A stretch of 64,000 bases of DNA. Source: Ehretia macrophylla (lineage: Eukaryota > Streptophyta > Magnoliopsida > Boraginales > Ehretiaceae). The stretch spans positions 76,214,325-76,278,324 of the forward strand of contig CM075764.1 in the NCBI GenBank assembly GCA_037974665.1, given 5' to 3'. This document shows positions 25,037 through 36,415 of the stretch, one piece after another. The notes under the pieces were generated by a model. That model ran no database searches. It saw only the letters and a program-made list of their open reading frames with translations, and was not told where the DNA came from. A program made the position numbers and the translations under genes. Numbering within the stretch: the stretch's first letter is position 1; each line of letters opens with the position of its first letter.

Positions 25037-25859
25037 CTAGGTACTTATGGCAGTCTTGCTTCCAATGGCCTTTCTGACCACATTCAAAGCACTTCCCATT
25101 GGGCTTCCCTGCCCCATTCTTGTGTTTTTGCTGATGTTTTGGCCCATTATCAACCTAACCATTCCTCTTCTTATTTCCCTGCTTCCCTTTATTCCAGGAC
25201 TTCTTCCCTTTCGGGTTTCGTCCAAAAATGGATGTCTGGGCCATATGGGCTTAACCTTTGGGCTTCAGGATTGCCTCGGGTACCTGAAGTTCCTTCATAA
25301 GCTCAGTGAGCCCCATGTCCATCTTGTTCATATTGTAATTGAGCATGAACTGGGCAAAGGATTCAGGTAGTGTCTCGAGAATTATATCAACCTTGCTGCC
25401 ATTATCAATCTGGGCCCCCAAGACTTCTACAAGGCTAAAATTGTCCATAATCTTGAGAACATGTTCTCTAACGGACGTACCTTCTTCCATCTTCGATGTC
25501 ATGATTTCCCTTATAGCAGCTTGTTTAACAGGCTTATTCTTATTTGAGAACATCTCAGATAACGAGGTCATGATGTCTTTAGCAGTGTCTTTCTTCTCGT
25601 GTTGCACAAGCAGTACGTCAGACATATAGGCTAGCATATAGAACTTGGCCATGCCATCTACCCTCTGCCACTTATCATGAGTCTTTTTCTCAGCATCAGT
25701 AGAGTCATCCTTTAGTGTAGGACATGGCTCAGTCAGAACATACTTGTACCTATCAGCTGTGAGTACTATGTCCAACTTCTTCTTCTAATCATTAAAATTC
25801 GAACCAGTCAACTTGTCATTAGACAGAATGGCTGACAAGGAATTGAAAGAACCAGTCAT
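25037..25859 (-). pseudogene. gag: copia-type Gag of CopA2 (mostly preserved)
   Basis: From ATG at 25859: MTGSFNSLSAILSN, LTGSNFND, then a TAG where the family has Trp, then an open run of about 174 aa (25775-25251). That run contains VLTADRYKYVL, DGMAKFYMLAYMSDVL, the FSNKNKPVKQ..IREIMTSKM block and LPESFAQFMLNYNMNK, all standard for the UBN2-type gag of plant copia elements. After a stop at 25251-25253 comes the CCHC zinc knuckle CFECGQKGHWKQDC near 25095-25055. The protein would form virus-like particles and bind element RNA. It is markedly better kept than the pol behind it. CopB1 cuts its leader 78 bp before the start codon. Confidence 0.88.
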
Positions 25860-26609
25860 CTTAATCTAGATATGCAATATAATTAAGAATGAACAATTTA
25901 TGTATGACAAACATATGTGAACAACATGCATGAAAATTGTTGGAGATATGCCCTAATATTATATATTTAGATGATCTATTTTGGGGATATATTGGCATTA
26001 ACTTGTACATAATGGCATTTATGTCTATATGTTTGTTTATATATTGACTTGTTTGTGGCGTTCATATTCTCCATCATTCCCATTATATGAATGTGTCCTT
26101 AAATATTTTTCGGAGAATAAATATATTCTAAAAGTATTTAGAATACATTGGCATATTTCTTCGATATGATAAACATTTAAAATGATTCATAGCCCTCAGA
26201 TTATTTGACTGAGACTAGAATAATCAAGTACGGGCTATCATATGTAGTTACCTTTGATTAACATAGGGATTTTAATAATAAAGGATGGTGAGCCTTGTGC
26301 CATAACAACATAGAGATGCGATTAATTTACATATGAGTGATCGTTAGTAAAATGAATCATTGAATGTGACCAGAGTGAAAAACTATATGACTTTGATTAA
26401 TAGTTTGTTATTCGTTGCGAAATGTGCAAATTAATCATTTGACTTGAGAAATTACGGCTGTCGGATATACCAGGGGCTAAATCTTGCGTTTGGACAAAAC
26501 TCACCTTATTCAAGGTGAGCAACAGCCTCTCGCAGTTTAGTCTTGTAATATAGAGACTGACAGGTAATTGTCAAGATAAGATCCGTTAACCTTTGACGTG
26601 AGGCGATGT

Positions 26610-29600
26610 TATAACACCCCGATCTCTCGCAAGATCGGGAACATTATTAAACAATATATTCATAACCCAATTCCAAACCCAGGCGCAAAAATTTAGGGAA
26701 AATGGACGGAGTTTCTCCTGTTTATAGGACGATCAGTTCACCTGCACACATAATATAAGTGGACCAGTACCGTGTCCAACCATTCAACAACTCTTCAAGG
26801 CCATCTGAGCCTTGGTTTCAACAAACAAACACAAGCAAATATACGTTTCCAAATTCAAAGGCTATCCTAACTCTTTTTCCTTTAGATAAGTACATACATA
26901 CATACATACATACATGCATTGAATTAAACTATACTATCCTATTGCATAAACTATGCTATCATACCATTCTAACGACCTAGTTAAATTAAGTTACATTTCT
27001 TAACTCATTGAATACAAACAACTCAAAAGTAACATCTTTACAAGCCACACCACATAACACACTGACTCCCAAGCAAAGACCAAGCACCACAAGCATGAAC
27101 ATTTCTTCTAACACTGCAATACCTGAAAGGTGGGTAATGAGAAGTGAGTATACAATCATGTATACCTAGTGAGGGAAAAGAACAGTATATGGGAAACATT
27201 TATAAAAGGGATTCGTGCAATGCAAATAGATATATACAAGTAAAACAGTTAAACAATTAGAATAACGAATAAGTAATAAGATACCACGCATTGAAAAAGA
27301 ATACGATCAATAACCCTTATCACTCCAATTCTCAAACCACGAACCACGATATGTCGACATCCCAAACACCAATGGGTACTCCGGATGTCGACACTCCCTG
27401 GCATACTCTATACTAGGCGAGTGAGGGACTAGGGTACAGAGCTAGGACAACCAACACTGGTAAGCCCGATGCCACCCATTGAGGTCCATCACACCCGTCC
27501 TAAACACTGAGGTTGCGCAACCATCAAAACAATACCACATAACACGACAATATAGAAATATAACAATAAAAGCTATTAAGCACATAAATAAGGGACAACA
27601 AAGTAGGTTGCCCTCGCACACAATATAACAATCAATAAGCACACATAAATTCAAGCAATTATATTAATTCTCATAATTTAAGAATAATAAAATAACTAAG
27701 ATGCATATAATGATGAATACTCCCTCACCTTACATCAGGCTACATAAGCAAGAGAAAAGCTATATTTACTCAAACCTTTCCAAAATCAGCTCGGAAATGT
27801 AAACCCTAGTTTCATATAAGTATATCCTTTATCAATTGATTATACCTAGTCTATTCACGAAACACAATTTTACAAGTTCATTAAATCCATTAGAAACTCA
27901 AGGATTCTCAGCTAACTATGAACTAGTTCTTAGTGCATTGTAAACAATACATAAAGCACTATATCACATATGAACACATTAAATTTGTATTAAAGAAAAA
28001 GTACAAAAAAACAAGTTAACTAGCTAACTAGTGCTTCCAACATTATTAGTTGCCACTTTGAACTAAGATCAAAATACACAATACAATCTAATCCTCTATT
28101 TGCAACCACTCATAACTTTACTTGACTCAAGAATATTTCAAGATCTTTAGTAACATCACACCACCTTGTAACAACATAGTAACATTTATTAATACATAGA
28201 GTTAAACTAACTACAACTAATCAAAATTACACTTAACATATAACTAGATGTCCATTACACACGTGGCTCAACTTATTAACACATAAGAAGTTTCAACAAG
28301 CGATATAGCAATGTACACAAGATATAGTCATATTCTAACAAAATAGTCAAGTCATTCAATTCATGAACTTCACTAATAGATCACACAAGCTATAGAAATG
28401 CAATTAAACACTTTAATAATCAACTACAAGCCAATTATTAGCTATAAAACCCTAACTTCAACAATTTTCCCTTTGTCAACTAAATCAATTTCACTCCCAT
28501 ATGAAATTCAAGGAACAATTTCCACAAACCAAATATCCTACATCTCTAAGGATACTAAAAGATACATATTTAAGCTCCAAAAACCCATTTTTGAGACAAA
28601 AGCTTGGGAAAGCCCCGAGGGTGCTTTGAACTATAGTTACCCAATCCGCCCCTCAATTCAACACAACGAAAGCACCAAAAGTGGTTCCAAGCCTAGTAGG
28701 TACCAATTCTATCATTATTCAGCTCAAATTAGTCTTTAGTGCAACATTAATCACTTAGCTATATAAATTGAAATTTCTGACTACATTTACTTAATTTTAC
28801 AGGTTCCGTTAGTAGCCTTAATGACCTCTAAAACTTTTGAAATTTCACAGACACGCAGTTCATCAAGTGTAGATGGGTTTAGCTTCAAACGATTGGCAAT
28901 TCAGAGTTAAACTTATCAAGTTATGCCCTTTAGAATATCATTGCGCAACCAGCCCTGAATTACGCGAGAATCAGTCACGCACTGTTTTGGCTCCAAAACA
29001 ACCCCTTAATGATAGAATTCAAACTTTCACCCAAAAGAGAAATTGTTCCTCAAGATCTTAGCTACAATATAAAAAAAAAAGTTCAATCAATTTTGACATC
29101 ATTTACTACCTCAAATCGTCTCTGCAAATTCTCTGCACAAACTGTCCAGAATTCTCATAATTGCTTTAATGTCTATTTAGGTTGTTTTCTTGCATTTGTC
29201 TACCTTTGGTCATTACTCTATCAAGCAAATAATCTCTACACTTCACTTAAGCATTAAATCAAACACCTAATCTTCCACTTTGATCATACTTGCAATACAA
29301 TGTTAACAATTATAATAGCATGCTATATCACAATAAGCATACATTAGAGAATTAGTATCATACTCTACACAATAAATATAGAGCCTTACATGCATTTCTA
29401 ACGACTTGATCAAATCGCTACAACACGATACACATACATATAGCAAAATAATCCATACAAAATGCAATTAACATGATCCTTCACCTTTGTTATGCTAGGA
29501 AAGGCTAAAATTTAGCTAGAGATTACTCTAATTCTTGCTAAAGTAGCTGAAATTTGAAGATGAACCAAGCCCTAGCTCACAAGAGGTCTCACGTTTTTTG

Positions 29601-30217
29601 CCTCTGATTTTTCTGATTTTCTTTTTCTTTTGCTCTTGTTTTTGCTTTGTTATGATTAATATATATGTATAAGTATGTAATATAAGTAAATAAATGGCTA
29701 GCTAATGGGTTGGACTTCTATTAAATATAATTCGGCTATATAACTTGGTAGGAAATTAGTTAGATTGCTAAAGGCCCAAAAAAATTAAACTACCACCATT
29801 CACTTGGGGATACTAAACATTTTCTATCTAACGTTCAGGACATGCAATGCATATTCTAACAATGAACGAATACATTATATATAGTATATAATAAAGCAAA
29901 AAATACTAATTTTAGGAAATAAAATAGTTTAAAATTTCACTCTGGGTTCGGAGCTACTTATTCACTAATTAAAATTTATAAAAGGTTAGCAATTAATTGC
30001 AAAGATATAATTTCAAATAAATATAATTATAAAATAATTAACTCAAATTAATTATTTAAACACATTTTGCACATTTCCAAAAATAAAAGAAACTATGTAA
30101 AGAAATATGTAATACTAGTTAATTAAAATCCCCTAATCTTGCACTTTTATTTAAATGAAACACATAGACATATACAATTAAATATTAATTACTACATGAA
30201 AGGTTCGGGTTGTTACA
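26610..30217 (-). mobile_element. TK-s3: solo LTR of a Ty3/gypsy (TK) element, minus orientation
   Basis: On the plus strand it starts TATAACACCCC (expected TG mutated to TA) and ends GGTTCGGGTTGTTACA, 3608 bp. Flanks are GATGT (26605-26609) and AATGT (30218-30222), one mismatch. The uninterrupted CopB2 LTR reads GATGTCCT at this site, which fits a GATGT duplication. Carries GGTTGCGCAACC (27511-27522), hairpin TGGTAAGCCCGATGCCA (27458-27474) and dyad TGAGTATAC...GTATACCTA (27145-27168). Confidence 0.9.
26889..26916. repeat. (TACA)n microsatellite in TK-s3
   Basis: About six CATA/TACA units in a row. Confidence 0.85.
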
Positions 30218-30690
30218 AATGTCCTCTGCAATTTTATTTCGGTTGTTGAATGAGTAAGTCCTCGGGCGGGGCATAAAAGATGGAATGATGGAAATGGGTT
30301 TTTCCATAGGTGTCATCTCTTATTCTATCGAATAGATCTATCCATAGTATCGAGCAAAAGGACTTAATTGTATCATGGTTCTCATTCAATCGGGACATAT
30401 TTAACGGAAGGATCAGACTGCACGCTAATTTGTGACTATAAATAGATTCATAAAAGTTGGACTTCATTACCATATAAATTGTCATGATGCGCGTATATTG
30501 CTAGACGTAACTCTTGAACGTGAGGGTATTCTGGGGAATGACGGAAACATTCTCAGAATAAATTAAAAGCGTTTAATAGTCCCTCATCGCTATACGGTTA
30601 TGAATCTAGAAAGTTAAACACATAAAGAGCATCAAGAATAAATCATCAATTGAGCTTGTAGTTCATTTTGGAACGTTAATAGTTAAGCAG

Positions 30691-30790
30691 GCCAAAAGTG
30701 CAAATATTGAAAGTATTAGGCCAAAATTGCAAATACTGAAAGTATTGGGGCAAAAATACAAATACTGAAAGTGTTGGGCCAAAATATAAA
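30691..30790 (+). repeat. 29-bp tandem repeats in the CopB1 LTR
   Basis: GGCCAAAA..GCAAATA.TGAAAG units start near 30691, 30720, 30750 and 30778, the last partial. The CopB2 LTR has only about two related units (near 61935-61985). Confidence 0.8.
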
Positions 30791-30850
30791 TAGAGAGAAA
30801 GGTCATTTTCCAATTAATCTTTCTAATGGGGATTATAATTAATTATTAAA

Positions 30851-30950
30851 AAGTTGTCACTAGAAGACAAAAGACAAGTTGTCAATATAAGACAAAAGAC
30901 AAGTTGTCACTAGAAAATAAAAGACAAGTTGTCACTAGAAGACAAACACT
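30851..30950 (+). repeat. four 25-bp tandem repeats upstream of the CopB1 TATA box
   Basis: AAGTTGTCA begins at 30851, 30876, 30901 and 30926, an exact 25-bp period; units contain AAGTTGTCACTAGAAGACAA with few changes. They lie about 140 bp upstream of TATATAAAGG (31088) and so could be U3 enhancer repeats (inference). Confidence 0.9.
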
Positions 30951-31087
30951 AGTGGACAAAGCACTAAAGGACAAATAACAAGTTGGCAAAGGAAGATGTC
31001 TTGAATGTGTGCATGATTGACACAAAGGAAGATGTCTTGAGAAGACATAACATGGCACTTATCACAAGCCTACACAACTCAAGACAC

Positions 31088-31097
31088 TATATAAAGG
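31088..31097 (+). promoter_or_regulatory. probable TATA box of the CopB1 5' LTR
   Basis: TATATAAAGG about 0.74 kb before the LTR end once CopB3 is removed, preceded by the tandem-repeat block and followed by CTCTTCATTGTG. Promoter role is inferred from position. Confidence 0.55.
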
Positions 31098-31714
31098 CTA
31101 ATTTCTCTTCATTGTGCTAGTTGATTTTCGGCCAACATAAGAAGAAAAAAAAGACAAAATTTCTCTCTTGTTCTCTCTCATTTTCGGCCCTAGCAAGAAT
31201 ACCAACATGGTGTTTTTTGTTTGCATTTTCATACACATACAAGCTTAGCTCTACTACCGAGAAGCTAGCACATTTACTTAGTTAGTGGAGTTTGCTTTTG
31301 GATGCTCGTGTGTATTGATCTAGATCCTTTACACTTGTGAAAGAGGCTAGTCCATGTCATCTCATTTCTATCATCATTTCGGCCATTTATGGGAAAGAAC
31401 TATATCTTCTTCCTTGATGCTTTCGGCCAAAGCACGAAAAAGATAAGTGTTATTCTTTTTGCTTTCTAATTATATACAAGCTTAGATCTATTAATAAGTA
31501 GTTAGAACTTAGTTTGTAGAAATAACCTTTGGATGCTTGTGTGTTTCGATCTAGAGCATTTGCACGTGTGAAAGAGGCTTGTCCACGCCGTAGTATCTCT
31601 GTCGTGATTCCACCTTCTTTCGGCTTTAAACGGGAGGTATACCGTTTTATCTCTCATTTACTTTATGGTATATTTGATATATTATATGTTGTATGTTGAC
31701 TACCATGGACTTTC

Positions 31715-31847
31715 TGAAAGAAAAGATGATACAACTTATTGATATACCAAGATCGTAGAATATTAACATGGAATACTAGCCATGGCCGAACCCTAGTAGG
31801 CACATTTCAAAAATTTTACAAGCATTATAGCAAGATTCAACATGTAA

Positions 31848-31884
<37 letters not shown>

Positions 31885-32870
31885 GGAAACATGTGTATGT
31901 ATTTAATGAAAGAGGAGAAGTATAAAGGTATACCTCTTGAAGCTTTCAAAATAGTTGATGCAAGCTTGGTTGAAGTAGTCCTTGAAACCTTCTAACTTGA
32001 AGGTACTAGTAGGTCCACCAAGTATCCAAAGCTCACCCAATGTTTGAAGACCAAATGTGCTAGTATATCTTCAAACAACCAAGCTTAATGTGTATGTAAC
32101 AAAGCGAAAAAGAAAAAGCTCCTATTTTCTTCTTCAATGGCCGAAACAACTACACAAGGAAGACAACTTTTCCTCTTCTTTTTTTGCTAGTGTGTGCCGT
32201 GTGTATGTGTTTGGATTAGGAGAGAGAAGATCACTTCATATATCATATATAATCACTATTATATATTTGTATATCTAATGTACCCAATCAAATGAAGATA
32301 AGTAGAGTGCTAGATTGGATAATCATCTTGCATGTCATTGGATTGTAATCATTATAATCCAATGCACAAAAACTGTCTTCTCTTTCTTCCTCTTGTTGAC
32401 CGAAAATGCTTGTGTAGGAGAGAAAAATATTGTCTTGCATAATAATATATATAATTTCTATTAATATATTAGTATTATATATATAAGTAGCCAATCAAAA
32501 TAGCTTGCTTACTTGCTAGAAGAAAGAGAAGCTATGCATGACCTTGGATTGTAATCATTACAATTAAAAACTACTTTTTCATTTCTCTCTCTTGGCACTT
32601 GGCAAAAAACAACTATCTTTACTTTATGACTAGGATCCTTTTGTCTTTATTCTAGATTGAATCTAGATCATCCAATTCAAATTAAAAGACTAAGATTGAT
32701 GACATGGACAATCCATTCATTCTACATATGGCATTCCACACGCCACATGTACTTCTTCATCCAATAGTTTATTTTGCTTTTGATGACTAAGATTGATGAC
32801 GTGACATTTCACAAATTACATCACCAATACAAATATCTACACACACACACGCATACACACACACACACAT

Positions 32871-32926
<56 letters not shown>

Positions 32927-34080
32927 TTTGTCCATTCTAATCTCTATTAGAATAATCATATTGAAACAACTTTTTCAATATTTGTAGTTTGTCCCCAAAA
33001 GTTTTGGTAATTACAATTTGACCCTAAAACTTTTCAAAACTATACTTTCGGCCCAAACACCAATATAGATGACTCTTAACACCTTAAAGCCAACAACCTC
33101 ATAATACAAGCTTCCGGTGCACTTATTCATGATACTTATAAGTATGTGACTTTCTAAATTTATAATCGCATAGCGATAAGGGACCGATAAACCTCCTTAT
33201 CTATTTTGGACATGTCTTCGCCATGTCCCGAAATACCCTTATGTTCATGAGTGACGTACTAGCAACAGACGTACCATGAAAATGTATACGATAATGAAAA
33301 TGTTAAGTCCACTCCTAATACTATGAATAGATATAAAACGGTGAAACGAGAGATGACTACTATGGAAAAACCCATTTCCATCAATTCATATTTGTCTTGG
33401 TCAAGGACTTCCTCGTTTATCTACCGACTTCAGATATCACAGGACATCCACTCACACCGGAGGTTTAACAGATCCTATCTTGACAATATCAGTCTATATC
33501 AAAAGACTAAAATGCAAAAGGTTGTAACTCATCTTTACAAAAGGCGGTATTATCCAGAAGCAATGTTTAGCCCTTGATATAACCTACAGTCGTAATTTCT
33601 CAAGTATGAGGATTAATATGCACAATTCTCAACTAAACAGTAAACTATTAACTTGTAATCATGTAGTTCACTATTTATTTTCACAATCAATGATCCGTAC
33701 CATTGACGATCACTTATATGTTAATTAGTCCACATTCTCATGTCGTTCTGACACTTCGCATGTCATCCTTTATCATTAACATCACTATGCTAATCAAAGG
33801 TAATTACATATGATAACCCGTACTCGATTATTCTAGTCCTGATCAAATAATCTGAAGGGTTATGACTTAATTCTTAATATTTATCATGTCGAAGTAAAAC
33901 AGCGAAACATTTTAAACCCTTTTAGAATGTTATCACTTTTCCGATAAACATTAGGGACACATTCATATCAAAGTGGAGAATATGAATATCCGAAAACATC
34001 ATTGCATATAAAATACTTATATTCTTGTTAAAACCCTAATTAGGTCACCTAAGCATTAGCATTAGGGCATATCCCTAACA
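31715..34080 (-). repeat. 3' LTR of CopB3
   Basis: 2366 bp, TGTTAGGG...TTTCA on the minus strand. It includes a (TA)n tract (31851-31882) and a (CA)n(TA)n tract (32840-32923), both also present at the matching places of the 5' LTR. Confidence 0.92.
32840..32923. repeat. (CA)n(TA)n microsatellite in the CopB3 3' LTR
   Basis: CA-rich tract running into about 20 TA units. The partner tract lies at 45222-45333. Confidence 0.95.
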
Positions 34081-35671
34081 ATCTCCCACTTGCACTAATG
34101 TTATCTACCATAGGATTAGCGCGTAGTACACTTGTATCCATATACTCATTTTCTCTAAGATGGTGATCAATCGTAGTGAACATTACATGATCAGTGGGTC
34201 ATCTATATAAATAAATACATAGGATCTATTCTGTTTAACTCTCTTTCTGTCATAAAAGAATTTTTCAAAAAGAGAAAATCCTTATATATGTTTGGATTGA
34301 TGAGATCGGGTTCTATAAGCTTGTGCAAGAAGCCTTTCATTGTAGTTATCAAATACCAATATTGATAACCGTCAATAAATAGAACCATCTTTAAATTTCA
34401 AATCCAAATACCATTTATAATGTAAGATATGTTTTTCGGCTCAAGAAACAAGACAAACAGTTACTTGCTATTCAGATCTCTTTCTAATCATTAACAATAA
34501 ATCTAATAATGCTTCTATTAACATGTGAATTCTTCCAAAAGAACTTCACTAATTACCACAGACTCTTCAAGATTCCCAAAAACTGGAAATCACTGTTTAC
34601 TACAATAAGATCATTAGTACATCTACTTAGATCCTTCTCGATGCAACCCTTTACATCACTATGAGCCATGTACTTGCCCTTGCATAATTAGGAGACTGCA
34701 AATGGCAAAAGGGTAAGATAAGCGATCTCTTCGCTATCTTATCCTAACCACAGTCAAAAGGTAGTCAACAAGAAAAGTTGGATGCCTCGCCTAAGAGACT
34801 AGAGACCATTCATTTCTTAGAACCCTTCATCTTAATATTTTAAGATTTTGATTTAGCATACAGGCTTGAAAGGTAAAAACGATCATATCAAAGATAAGCT
34901 CTAAATGGTTAGAATTACTTTGGTGACAAAAAGAGATATCCTCTAATCATCCCTTTTAACCAAATACAATCTTCAACCGTCTGTTTATTTCTAATAACAG
35001 TTGTTGAAAAATAAACTCCATTAGTGTCTTTCTTTGTTTCGCTTAAATTGTTATCATCATTAATCCCTATGTAAAAGTGCAATCATTCATCAAAACTCAA
35101 CACATTTCTTTTGACGATGATTCAAGGAACATGATAGTTATGTTCTTCATTTCCTTCCACTATCCCTTTTGGACAAACTATTTTACCAAAAGAATAGTAA
35201 ATCCATTAAACTCCTTTAAATAGAAAATAAAATATTTTGGCCCTTTATTTGTTTAAATCTTTTGAGCACCTCAAAGTTTTAAGATTCAAACGACAACTTC
35301 ATTTATCAATATTCATTTAGTAGCCATTTAAAAAATGTTATGTGATATGATTATCGGTACAGTTTATCATTTGAAGACATTTTTTCTTTTGATGTGCATT
35401 TCAAAGATTTCATTACTATAATGAAACTTGATTCAAAAATGCATATCATTTTTCTTACATAAGATAAATTCAAATTTTTTCTTAGTAAGACAAGATCGAA
35501 ACATATAGTCGCTTCTATTTTTTTCATCATTAAATAGAAGAGGAAAAGATACTTCAAATAAACATATTCACAATCATATTCAAAACAGGATCGTACTCTG
35601 AGCCGACCCGCAAAAATAAATCCTTTTTACAAAAGAAGATTATATTTTGACTCCAAAGATTCTACCCACAG
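34081..35671 (-). other. CopB3 internal region between gag and polypurine tract
   Basis: 1.59 kb in which I find no readable protease, integrase, RT or RNase H motif. Short ORFs here look random. The polypurine tract is at its left edge (34081-34096). This is where pol would be, so pol has been lost or replaced. Confidence 0.6.
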
Positions 35672-36415
35672 TCAAACATCTCCTCCTGAAGATAGATCTC
35701 CTGGTAAGCATAAAGTAGTTCGGCTCCGCCTGCGTTTCCTTATTCTCCTTCTTTTGTTGTAACTAGGACCAGCCACAGAAGGCGAAGAGTCAACATAGGG
35801 AATGGGCTCCATATCCAAACCATATCTCTGCCAACTAGTCAGAATGCCTGGCAGCTCAGATAATGTGCACTCAATCCTATGCACATGGATATCCAGTATC
35901 AAGGGAGAGTAAGATGGTGGTAGAGATTGCAAGATCAAGTCAATGTGAAGCTGAGGGCTCATGATGTAACCGTATGCCTTCAACTAAGTCATCAGATGAA
36001 TCATTCTGAGGCAATGTTGGTTAACGTCATCTCCCTGCTCTAATCTCATACTGAAAAGTTCTCGAGTCAGTTCAAATCTCATGCCACAATTGTGTTCTCC
36101 AAAGGATTCCCTCAAAGATTGAATGATATCCACGGAATGAGACATACTCTCATAATATCATCGTAGATAATCACTCATTGATAAGAGGATGTACCCTTTA
36201 GAGCGTGAGTCATCCTGGACCTGTCTATCGTATGTGGTCTTATTAGCTTCAGAAGCAGTTTTATCAATGGGAACTAAAGGTTCAAAATCTAGAACATACT
36301 CAATTCTCTCAAAACGGAGAACTACTCTTAAGCTCTTGTACAATTTTTCAAAGTTTGGTCCGGTTAAATAGTTATGGCTCAGAATGGAAACAATCGAATT
36401 TATAAAAGAAACCAT
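35672..36415 (-). pseudogene. gag: copia-type Gag of CopB3 (knuckle missing)
   Basis: The translation from 36415 gives NYLTGPNFEKLYKSLRVVL, YVLDFEPLVP, SKGYILLSMSDYLR, a TGA (36158-36160), YYESMSHSVDIIQSLRESFG, LTRELFSMRLEQGDDV, a stop in HLMT*LKAYG, then LHIDLILQSLPPSYSPLIL. These are the UBN2-type blocks found in CopA2 Gag, in the same order. The C-terminus ends in an Arg/Lys-rich tail (KRRRIRKRRR) with no CCHC knuckle. Two in-frame stops leave no full product. The basic tail could replace the knuckle for RNA binding; that is speculation. Confidence 0.82.

Larger units (their letters stand above)
16958..25937 (-). mobile_element. CopA2: Ty1/copia element (minus strand), 5' LTR not visible
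   Basis: Minus-strand order: 5' leader (25937 to 25860), gag (25859 to 25037), protease, integrase and RT remnants (about 24980 to 23123), TK-s2 insertion, pol 3' end (19393 to 19036), 3' LTR (19035 to 16958). The leader is cut at 25938 by CopB1, so the PBS and 5' LTR of CopA2 must lie beyond the window. It is inserted in, or recombined with, CopA1 at 16957. Confidence 0.82.

Noticed and set aside
25047..25370. 107-aa plus-strand ORF
   Set aside because: Shadow of the minus-strand CopA2 gag, which has clear family motifs and a zinc knuckle.
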